Shown in pieces: positions 1-5,039 of a stretch of 5,773 nt of DNA. Source of the stretch: Saprospiraceae bacterium (GTDB taxonomy: Bacteria; Bacteroidota; Bacteroidia; Chitinophagales; Saprospiraceae); assembly GCA_020849825.1 (NCBI GenBank), contig JADZFP010000475.1, positions 1 to 5,773 of the forward strand. Direction: 5' to 3'. A model generated the notes under the pieces. The model did no database searches. It was not told where the DNA came from and saw only the letters and a program-made list of their open reading frames with translations. The position numbers and the translations under genes are program-made. How positions within the stretch are numbered: position 1 is the stretch's first letter; each line of letters opens with the position of its first letter.

Positions 1-121
1 ACTGTCGGAACTCGCGTGCGTCCAGTTCGTCGGCGATTGTGAAGTTTACGGTCATTCCTTCGCCGTCCTGTATATTGTTTTCGCCGCTGTCGATGAATTT
101 TAGAAGTGCTTCACTTTTCAT
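1..121 (-). CDS. N-terminal part of an unknown third gene in the ATPase-rloB operon
   Basis: An ATG at 121-119 opens a frame with no stop as far as the window edge, giving 40 complete codons. The protein begins MKSEALLKFIDSGENN and continues with an acidic stretch ending near DELDAREFRQ. I do not recognise the family from this fragment. The start lies 16 bp after the stop of rloB on the same strand, and no terminator lies between them, so it is probably co-transcribed with the ATPase and RloB genes. Codon choice resembles that of its neighbours. No signal peptide or membrane segment is visible in these residues. It could be a third component of the putative defence module or simply the next cargo gene. 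The frame is supported by its clean start, spacing and strand, but its short length limits confidence. Confidence 0.6.
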   Translation of the reverse strand, partial: MKSEALLKFIDSGENNIQDGEGMTVNFTIADELDAREFRQ

Positions 122-137
122 ATTATTTGAATCAAAC

Positions 138-1259
138 TCATATCTCGAACAGCAGTCGATGGTTGCCTGTTTTGATTTCGAGGGCGGAGGCTTGAAAGTC
201 GTCGGCAGGTTCGAGATAATAACTTTGGGTTGCCCCCGCATTGATTACCCCGTTTGTTGTTTCGACGGGTCGCCATTCTTCTGTCTGCTCATTTCTTTTT
301 GAGAAAACCCCAATATCATACCCATTGAGCAATCTGGTTACCGGGCCTATATTCGTAATTGTCAGTTTAAAAAAATCGTTCTCTGCATCAACTTGAATTT
401 CAAGTAATTGCCACTCAATTGTTTGACCCAGATTGGCCCAATCAATTGTTTGGCCGTCTTCGCCAAGCAGCCGTTTGACCAAGGCATCCACATTGGTGTA
501 CGGGTTGCTCAGATATGGTTCGGTCTCGTTGTGCGGTACGGTGTGGCGAAGCCATGCGGCATTTTCGTAGGCTTTTTCTCGATACTCAGCCTCGGTCAAG
601 CGGTTGAAAAAGTCTTGAAAATCGTCATTGCGGATTTTTGTGGAGCCCGTCAGGTACTGGTTAACCCGTAAGTACCCTGATACGCAGCGAACGCCCCAGC
701 AATCGTCGGCATGAAGGCCTGAGCCACATGCTAAATAGTGCCCCTCCGGGTCTTTACATTCCGATTTGACAAATTCAGTAGCATTTTGCTCAAAATGCAG
801 TAACACCCAATGCTCAAAGGCGATACTGGAAAAAGCAATATTGACTGTTTTGCCATTGACCGGCTCGCGGGCAAGACTGAAAGCGTGACCATGAGCGGGG
901 TGGCCGTTCCGGTCAAAAACAGCCCATGCTTCTTCAAAAGTATCATCTTTAAGCCCGTCACGGGCTTCTTTTACAAAATTGGCCGGGGTCTGTCTCCAAG
1001 TGTACTGTCGCTCGATTTCGTCGGCTTCTTCGGGAAGTGGTACTACTTTCAACTGACGTTTTTGTCGCGGCGATTTGTGCGGAGGCGTTGTATCTTCTTG
1101 TTCTACATCGCTGCGGGGTTTGGGCCGTATTTCTATTTCCTCCCACGCCTCATTTTCAAGGGCTATCCTTCTCAACACGGCAAAATATTCCGGTTCGGTC
1201 ACCGAGCCTTCACAGACGACGAGCATATTCCTTCGAAGCGTGCGGGCTTTTCTACTCAT
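138..1259 (-). CDS. rloB: RloB-family protein (AbiLii-like), partner of the upstream AAA ATPase, with C-terminal extension
   Basis: This 373-residue protein matches the RloB family in several blocks. The N-terminal strand and acidic turn read LVVCEGSVTEPEYF (residues 13-26). A second strand ends VFDRNGHP (114-121). The family block FSSIAFEHWVLLHFE spans 143-157, AYENAAWLR spans 230-238, and NPYTNVDALVKRLLG spans 252-266. The E17 and D116 positions resemble a Toprim-like acidic centre; that functional reading is inference. RloB proteins accompany RloA-like ATPases in restriction loci, and I recall the same pairing in the AbiL abortive-infection system. I chose the ATG at 1259 because it overlaps the ATPase stop (ATGAGTAG, 8 bp), and the family homology begins about ten residues later. 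The open frame extends upstream to 1469, but that part is antisense-free overlap with the ATPase and looks non-coding. Oddities: Asn118 stands where I would expect a second Asp, four cysteines lie at 168-192, and about 90 extra residues follow 280. The family is usually nearer 200-240 residues. Confidence 0.88.
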   Translation of the reverse strand: MSRKARTLRRNMLVVCEGSVTEPEYFAVLRRIALENEAWEEIEIRPKPRSDVEQEDTTPPHKSPRQKRQLKVVPLPEEADEIERQYTWRQTPANFVKEARDGLKDDTFEEAWAVFDRNGHPAHGHAFSLAREPVNGKTVNIAFSSIAFEHWVLLHFEQNATEFVKSECKDPEGHYLACGSGLHADDCWGVRCVSGYLRVNQYLTGSTKIRNDDFQDFFNRLTEAEYREKAYENAAWLRHTVPHNETEPYLSNPYTNVDALVKRLLGEDGQTIDWANLGQTIEWQLLEIQVDAENDFFKLTITNIGPVTRLLNGYDIGVFSKRNEQTEEWRPVETTNGVINAGATQSYYLEPADDFQASALEIKTGNHRLLFEI

Positions 1260-2547
1260 GGTTGAAAATGGATTCGATGTCTTCGATTTTAGGCAACCCA
1301 CCGAATTTTCCAGCCATGTACCATTTGTCAAATGGCACATCCTCCCGCACACCGTCGAAATCCTGGGCGGAGAACAATTCGGTCTCTCCGTATTGATTTT
1401 TTTCGGTGAACCAAATCTGGTCGGTTCGGAACATATCCCGATCCAACAGGGTAACCTCGTGCGTGGCAAAAATCAGTTGTGCATTATTGGGGTTGGAGCG
1501 CGAATTGGAGAAAAGTTGCACGAGGAATTTTACCAATTTCGGGTGGAGACTGTTGTCGAGTTCGTCGAACACCAGGACACCGCCTTGTTCCAGTTTTTCA
1601 AGAATAAGCCCGCCACGCCAAAAAAGCGCTCTTGTGCCTTCCGATTCTTCATCGAAGGGCAGCCTTTCATCTCTAACTTCCTGACCGTCGTCATATACTT
1701 TATGGACGCCATAGACCATGGTGTTCAAGCGGGTGCTTCCCAGCGTTTTACGTACTGTTTCTCCATTTCTTCCAATGAGCGGTTCCCGCTCCTCCGACTG
1801 CAAGAGTTCAAGACCGTCAATTTTTGTATCGGCCACTCTGATTAGTTTTTCCAGCCTTTTTAATATCGGCTGATGGTCGGATTCGGAGAGGGTCTGAGAA
1901 ACCTGGCGCACCTGCACATTGTTGGAAGCTCCTCGCACCGCATTGCTGACATCAATGGAATTAAAATATACATATACCTTGGTCAGCAACTCATGGGGCG
2001 TATCTGTGCCGAATTTGTTCAGCGCCAACTGATTATTGAAAACTTCGATTTCTTTGTTGCCAAAATTTTTTCCCAGTTTGATTTTATGCAACAAATCTTG
2101 CGGGCCACCGTGACGCTCGAAAATGCGTTGGGTTTGACCTTTCGGTGAAAAAACCAATTCTTCCTCTAAACTCTGTGTAAGGTTGAAAGCGACTTTGTAC
2201 CGATACTTCACTTCCTCAAATACAAATGTCAGTTCAAAAACGGTCGGCTCGGCGACTGTATTTGTGGAGAAGAGAAAAGGATTGTAGCTTCGGATGGGAC
2301 GACCGGCGCCGGAAATCCGGCGGCTTATCATTTGCATCAAGTTACCCAGGGCCTTAATGAAGTTGCTTTTTCCCGAAGCGTTGGCGCCATAAATCAGGGC
2401 AGTTTTCAACAGACGGGCAGAACCGCCATTCGGGAGACTAACTTCAAAAATATTTTCGCCCTTGATTTTGGAAGATTCCGCGATCAAAGAGAAAACCTGG
2501 CGATTTTTGATGGAGCGAAAATTTTCTACTGCAAATTCGAGTATCAT
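1252..2547 (-). CDS. AAA15/AAA21-type ABC ATPase (RloA/AbiLi-like)
   Basis: This 431-residue protein is a complete SMC/ABC-like ATPase of the AAA15/AAA21 group. It opens with the family start ILEFAVENFRSIK (2-14). Walker A is GANASGKS (54-61). The middle (about 85-290) is the variable lid region, with a K/R-rich helical part. The ABC signature region is EESEGTRALF (300-309). Walker B and the D-loop are VLVFDELDNSLHP (324-336), with E329 as the likely catalytic base, and the H-loop is FATHE (360-364). The ending YMAGKFGGLPKIEDI (410-424) is also typical. All nucleotide-binding motifs are intact. It should be cytosolic, hydrolysing ATP to control its partner, the RloB protein encoded directly downstream with an 8-bp overlap. 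That arrangement fits RloA/RloB or AbiLi/AbiLii pairs, so a role in phage or foreign-DNA defence is likely but inferred. The ATG at 2547 gives the canonical N terminus. No strong Shine-Dalgarno is present. Confidence 0.93.
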   Translation of the reverse strand: MILEFAVENFRSIKNRQVFSLIAESSKIKGENIFEVSLPNGGSARLLKTALIYGANASGKSNFIKALGNLMQMISRRISGAGRPIRSYNPFLFSTNTVAEPTVFELTFVFEEVKYRYKVAFNLTQSLEEELVFSPKGQTQRIFERHGGPQDLLHKIKLGKNFGNKEIEVFNNQLALNKFGTDTPHELLTKVYVYFNSIDVSNAVRGASNNVQVRQVSQTLSESDHQPILKRLEKLIRVADTKIDGLELLQSEEREPLIGRNGETVRKTLGSTRLNTMVYGVHKVYDDGQEVRDERLPFDEESEGTRALFWRGGLILEKLEQGGVLVFDELDNSLHPKLVKFLVQLFSNSRSNPNNAQLIFATHEVTLLDRDMFRTDQIWFTEKNQYGETELFSAQDFDGVREDVPFDKWYMAGKFGGLPKIEDIESIFNHE

Positions 2548-2563
2548 TTTTCCCGATTCTGTT

Positions 2564-2590
2564 TATTTTTGAAAATAATTTTCAAAAATA
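2564..2590. promoter_or_regulatory. Perfect 12-bp inverted repeat upstream of the ATPase-rloB operon
   Basis: The arm TATTTTTGAAAA (2564-2575) is repeated exactly in inverse at 2579-2590, with a TAA loop of three bases. It lies in the 76-bp gap between the initiator stop and the ATPase start, ending 16 bp before the ATG. Only one G:C pair occurs per arm, which is unlike a normal intrinsic terminator and more like a protein operator, although a weak terminator for rep is possible. Each arm begins with TATTTTTG, a match to the Bacteroidota -7 promoter consensus, so a repressor bound here would block the operon promoter. Confidence 0.5.
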
Positions 2591-2612
2591 CGCCAAATTT
2601 GGATTATTCATA
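2583..2612 (-). promoter_or_regulatory. Candidate Bacteroidota-type promoter for the ATPase-rloB operon
   Basis: On the minus strand TATTTTTG (2590-2583) fits the Bacteroidota -7 consensus TAnnTTTG exactly. TATG (2612-2609), one base off the -33 TTTG, lies 18 bases upstream. This would put the transcription start in the loop of the inverted repeat and give a leader of about 30 bases. Such A+T-rich sequence produces chance matches easily, so this is a candidate only. Confidence 0.3.
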
Positions 2613-2623
2613 TTCTTATTAAA

Positions 2624-4114
2624 TTATTTTTTGTAAAAAATTCTTTGCCTCTCCCCACCCGACCCTCTCTGCAATGCCTCCACCGCCTGCCGCAATTTCA
2701 GCAGCGGGCCGTCGTACCTGGCCTTGACTTCCTTGAAAGCTTCGGGTTTCATGGCTTCGATCTGGTGGATGACTGCATGGCGCATGGGTTTGTTTTCGCG
2801 CCAGGTGTCCATCGGAAGCTCGGCATCGAGGGTGAGGCCGGTTTGAGCTTCGAGCGACTGGCGGACGGGGGTGTTGGACATGATTTTGGAGACCGCCTCG
2901 CCGGCAAGGAAAGCGTCGGCGTTGGTCAGTTCGCGGATGACTTCGTTGGCGGCTGCGCGGCGCTCGGCTTCGAGGTCGGCGAGTTGTTCGAGCAGTTCTT
3001 GGAGTTTCTTGGCCGACTTCTCGGCGTCGCTGCGTTTCTTTTTGCCGGTTTCTTCTTGCTCGTCGGTGTAGCCGTTGCGCAGGGCTTCGATGAAGAAGCC
3101 TGCCACATTTTTCAATTGCTGGGCGTTTTTGGCGCGGCGCGTGACACGGACGGCCTGGGCGACTTGCTCCTCTGTCGCAGAGGTGAGCAGGGAAAGAAAG
3201 GCTGTCGGGGTGACCCCGAAGCCCTGCACCACTTCTTCCTGGTATTTGGTAAAAATCAGGTCCACCGATGAAGGTTCGGAAGCTTCGGCGGCGATGGCAG
3301 CAGGGTTGTTGGGGAAATCGGGAAACGGCAATTGCGGGAGTATGGCCGCTTTCGGCTCTTCGCCGCGCATCCGGCGCAGCTCATCGTCGCTTTTGCGGTG
3401 GAAACGGAACCGAAGTGCGACGACCCGCTTGCCTTCTTTCTCTTTGATGATTTCAGAGACACTGAGGTCGGTGTGCAGGTTGATGTCCTCTACGGCGGGC
3501 TGAATGATTTTTTGGTAGAAGTTGGCGAAGTGCGGGTACTCGGTGGTGAGTTCGAACATTCGCTTCATTTCTTCAAATTCGAGAGTGCGTTCGCCGATGC
3601 TTTCGTATTGCTTCAACAATTCGTACACGCGGACGGGGTAAGCGCCGAGTTTGACGATGTTGCGCAGGTCGTAGGCCGTGAAGTTGCTTTTGAGTTGCAA
3701 CAACAGGGGCTTCATGTCGGGGTCAATGGTGATGTCTATGTACTCCTGGGACTCGGTGCCGCTGCGACCCTGTTCGCCTTCGGTGAGGTAGTTGATGCTG
3801 CGGATGATGTGATATTCGGTCTCACGCTGGAATCCGTTGTCCTCGTTGCTGATGTTGAACACCTTGCGGATAAGGCTGCGCGCGGCATCGCGCAGGAAGG
3901 CGTAGGACTGGCCGGAACGAAGACCGAAAGACTTAATGACCTCTCGATACCAGATGCGGTACACCTTGAAATCCTCGTCGTCACGTTTGATGTTGGAGAG
4001 CACTGAAAGAAAGATGCGGGTTTCCCACACGTCGAATTTATACCGCGCCTCGATCAACTGGTTGGACTTTTTGATTACGACAATGCCCTGATTTTTCCTG
4101 GTGTATTTGGCCAT
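2624..4114 (-). CDS. rep: Plasmid replication initiator protein, RepB/Rep_3 family
   Basis: This 496-residue protein is an iteron-binding initiator. The first winged-helix domain spans about 10-125. It includes the family opening KKSNQLIEARYKFDVWETRIF (split around 15-35), the stretch IWYREVIKSFGL (54-65) and SYAFLRDAARSL (70-81). The second winged-helix domain spans about 125-240, with IDITIDPDMKPLLLQL, FTAYDLRNIVKLGAYPVRVYELLKQY in two consecutive helices (145-170), and FYQKIIQPAVEDINLHTDL (199-217). Core Rep_3 proteins end near here. This one continues for about 255 residues: a Pro/Ala-rich linker (254-283), a helical module ending LKNVAGFFIEALRNGYT (334-350) that resembles the NPAGYLIKAL-type module of other initiators, a charged coiled coil (358-390), and a helical tail. 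It should open the origin at the neighbouring iterons and recruit host replisome proteins. The ATG at 4114 gives the normal N terminus. An inverted iteron lies directly upstream, suggesting autorepression. Confidence 0.95.
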   Translation of the reverse strand: MAKYTRKNQGIVVIKKSNQLIEARYKFDVWETRIFLSVLSNIKRDDEDFKVYRIWYREVIKSFGLRSGQSYAFLRDAARSLIRKVFNISNEDNGFQRETEYHIIRSINYLTEGEQGRSGTESQEYIDITIDPDMKPLLLQLKSNFTAYDLRNIVKLGAYPVRVYELLKQYESIGERTLEFEEMKRMFELTTEYPHFANFYQKIIQPAVEDINLHTDLSVSEIIKEKEGKRVVALRFRFHRKSDDELRRMRGEEPKAAILPQLPFPDFPNNPAAIAAEASEPSSVDLIFTKYQEEVVQGFGVTPTAFLSLLTSATEEQVAQAVRVTRRAKNAQQLKNVAGFFIEALRNGYTDEQEETGKKKRSDAEKSAKKLQELLEQLADLEAERRAAANEVIRELTNADAFLAGEAVSKIMSNTPVRQSLEAQTGLTLDAELPMDTWRENKPMRHAVIHQIEAMKPEAFKEVKARYDGPLLKLRQAVEALQRGSGGERQRIFYKK

Positions 4115-4117
4115 AAC

Positions 4118-4133
4118 TATACCCGTTTTGGAA
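4118..4133 (-). promoter_or_regulatory. Inverted iteron abutting the rep start codon
   Basis: Read on the minus strand the site is TTCCAAAACGGGTATA, which is the iteron core with one change (GGTA for GTTA). It ends three bases before the rep ATG. Bound initiator here would cover the translation-start region or the path of RNA polymerase, which fits the autoregulation known for Rep_3 initiators. The single mismatch and lone position make it less certain than the array copies. Confidence 0.5.
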
Positions 4134-4178
4134 TGCTTGCCCGGATAGCGGCAGCTAACGTACTGGTTTGGCGCAATA

Positions 4179-4220
4179 TGTAACTACATTGGGAGATACT
4201 TTTTTTCCAATATAGTTATA
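4179..4220. promoter_or_regulatory. Head-to-head iteron pair upstream of rep, likely autoregulatory operator
   Basis: An inverted iteron (minus strand TCCCAATGTAGTTACA, 4194-4179) faces the first direct iteron (TTCCAATATAGTTATA, 4205-4220) across a 10-base spacer, making an imperfect dyad with 12 of 16 positions complementary. Rep_3 initiators commonly bind inverted iteron-like repeats as dimers to repress their own promoter and bind direct iterons as monomers to replicate. The minus strand of the right arm also contains TATATTGG, one base off the Bacteroidota -7 consensus, so the rep promoter may overlap this operator. Confidence 0.55.
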
Positions 4221-4525
4221 TTTGGAGGGACAACAGCCATTTTTTCGGCGATTTCTTCCAAAGGAGTTACAATAAGGGGCTAAATGAAGCCGGTAGATCG
4301 GAAATTCACTCCAAAGTGGTTATGTCTGGCTGTCTGGCCGCTATTTTTTGTCCCAATAAGGTTATACTTAGACGAGTTTCATCGGCAATTTGTTCCAAAA
4401 GAGTTATACTACGGCATATTTACGTTCCAAATTAGTTACTTTTAAAAATGGCGCGTTCTGATCATTCCAAAAAAGTTATAGTTAATTCCCAAATTGGTTA
4501 TAGTTTTTCTTACAAAACGGTTATA
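4205..4525 (+). repeat. Iteron array 1: nine direct copies, loosely spaced
   Basis: Nine 16-bp copies of TTCCAANNNRGTTATA start at 4205, 4256, 4309, 4351, 4393, 4425, 4465, 4487 and 4510. Measured from the first base of the core they are 51, 53, 42, 42, 32, 40, 22 and 23 bp apart. Eight have the exact core CCAA-NNNR-GTTA; the last reads ACAA. The fourth core base before GTTA is always A or G. Spacing shrinks away from rep, and most steps are close to whole numbers of helical turns. These are initiator binding sites by analogy with other Rep_3 plasmids. Confidence 0.85.
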
Positions 4526-4664
4526 GTTATGCATAAAGATTGAGGGCTACATTCAATTCAGGGGGAATAACAGCGCATCGAGCCGTGAATCGCAGAGGGC
4601 AAAAAACCTACGAGCATCAGATATTTGGCGCAAACGCCCGTTTTTAGGCATTGCATCAGACTCG
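4526..4664. other. Gap between the two iteron arrays
   Basis: These 139 bases carry no copy of the iteron core and no gene I can support. The gap begins with a 10-bp palindrome TTATGCATAA (4527-4536), which is one base off a relaxed DnaA box (TTWTNCACA). It also contains a short direct repeat GCATCAGA at 4614 and 4653 and a 4-bp hairpin GGCG/CGCC at 4627-4638 before five T residues. None of these is strong. Its position fits a host-factor or DNA-bending segment, but that is speculation. Confidence 0.4.
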
Positions 4665-4786
4665 AAGCAATTCAGTTACACTTGCTCCCAAAAGAGTTAT
4701 AGCATTGTCCCAATTCGGTTAGAAAAAGTCCCAAAAAGGTTAGCCTTGCATCCAAAAGAGTTATGGTTTGTTCCAAAGTAGTTAGA
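4665..4786 (+). repeat. Iteron array 2: six direct copies at 21-22 bp period
   Basis: Six 16-bp copies start at 4665, 4686, 4708, 4729, 4750 and 4771, with steps of 21, 22, 21, 21 and 21 bp, which is two helical turns each. Five have the exact CCAA-NNNR-GTTA core; the first reads GCAA. The copies at 4686 and 4750 share the inner bases AAGA with the copy at 4393. A regular 21-22 bp period next to an A+T-rich segment is the classic form of an origin-proximal iteron array, so initiator bound here would lie on one face of the helix. Confidence 0.92.
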
Positions 4787-4830
4787 GTTGCCCTTGTAAA
4801 ACATTGATTTTCAAGCGATTGCCGTCACCT

Positions 4831-4930
4831 AAAAATATTAAAAGACTTAAAAAATTACAACATCAAATTTTTAAAACGAATTGTGGTGGTGATGTTTTCT
4901 TTTTGAATTAATTGTTTTTTTGTTTTGTCT
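4831..4930. other. A+T-rich segment, candidate DNA-unwinding element
   Basis: By direct count this 100-base segment has 20 G or C, so it is 80% A+T, well above its surroundings. It starts about 45 bp past the last iteron of the compact array, on the side to which all direct iterons point. It holds three TTAAAA motifs (4838, 4847, 4871) and a long T-rich run (about 4896-4929). Iteron origins usually melt at such a flanking region. No protein-coding frame is evident. Confidence 0.55.
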
Positions 4931-5010
4931 CCCCCCAAATTGCGCGCAGCCCCCCACCAGAAAAAGGTTGAATCGGGATGGATAGGATATTGAAGGATTG
5001 GAAAGACGTG

Positions 5011-5030
5011 GGCGAAACATCAGTTTCGCC
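5011..5030 (-). terminator. Hairpin after the duplicated-module gene, probable terminator
   Basis: GGCGAAAC (5011-5018) and GTTTCGCC (5023-5030) pair perfectly as an 8-bp stem with a four-base loop. On the minus strand it begins 9 bases after the stop codon at 5040-5042. The sequence after it has only a short TCTTTCC rather than a long T run, so termination may be weak, but the position and perfect stem fit. It would keep transcription of that gene out of the iteron region. Confidence 0.6.
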
Positions 5031-5039
5031 GTACAGGGC

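Larger units (their letters stand above)
4115..4930. other. Probable iteron-regulated replication origin (gene-free)
   Basis: This stretch of over 800 bases has no convincing gene on either strand. It contains 17 copies of an iteron with core CCAA-NNNR-GTTA, directly upstream of a Rep_3 initiator gene, followed by 100 bases at 80% A+T. Initiator gene, iterons and an A+T-rich unwinding region together are the standard make-up of a theta-replicating iteron plasmid origin. The 15 direct copies all point towards the A+T-rich side. No clear DnaA box was found. The origin assignment follows from this layout and the family of the neighbouring gene. Confidence 0.8.

Noticed and set aside
1260..1469. 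Extension of the RloB frame upstream to an ATG at 1469
   Set aside because: These 70 residues lie fully inside the ATPase gene and have no family homology. The RloB family match begins just after the internal ATG at 1259, which overlaps the ATPase stop.
1075..1845. Long open frame on the plus strand (256 codons)
   Set aside because: It lies antisense across the RloB start and the ATPase signature and Walker B region. The minus-strand proteins there have clear family motifs, and the plus-strand translation has no recognisable domain.
2593..2602. CCAAATTTGG as a stray iteron
   Set aside because: It shares CCAA but lacks GTTA at the right distance (GGAT follows), so it does not fit the core. 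It is just a short palindrome.
2645..4006. Plus-strand open frames of 208 and 224 codons (2645-3271 and 3332-4006)
   Set aside because: Both are antisense to the initiator gene, and their residues mirror its codon pattern. The Rep_3 motifs decide for the minus strand.
4527..4536. TTATGCATAA as a DnaA box
   Set aside because: It is a palindrome with one mismatch to the relaxed consensus and two to TTATCCACA. There is no second box nearby, so the match is too weak to list as a feature.
4627..4645. GGCG-CAAA-CGCC hairpin followed by T residues as a plus-strand terminator
   Set aside because: The stem is only 4 bp, is not directly followed by the T run, and no plus-strand gene ends there.
4205..4786. 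The repeats as a CRISPR array
   Set aside because: The repeat is only about 16 bp with a degenerate middle, the gaps between copies are often 5-6 bp, and a Rep_3 initiator lies next to them. They are iterons.
4859..4896. Inverted repeat AACATCA / TGATGTT
   Set aside because: Seven base pairs with a 24-base loop in A+T-rich DNA is easily explained by chance.
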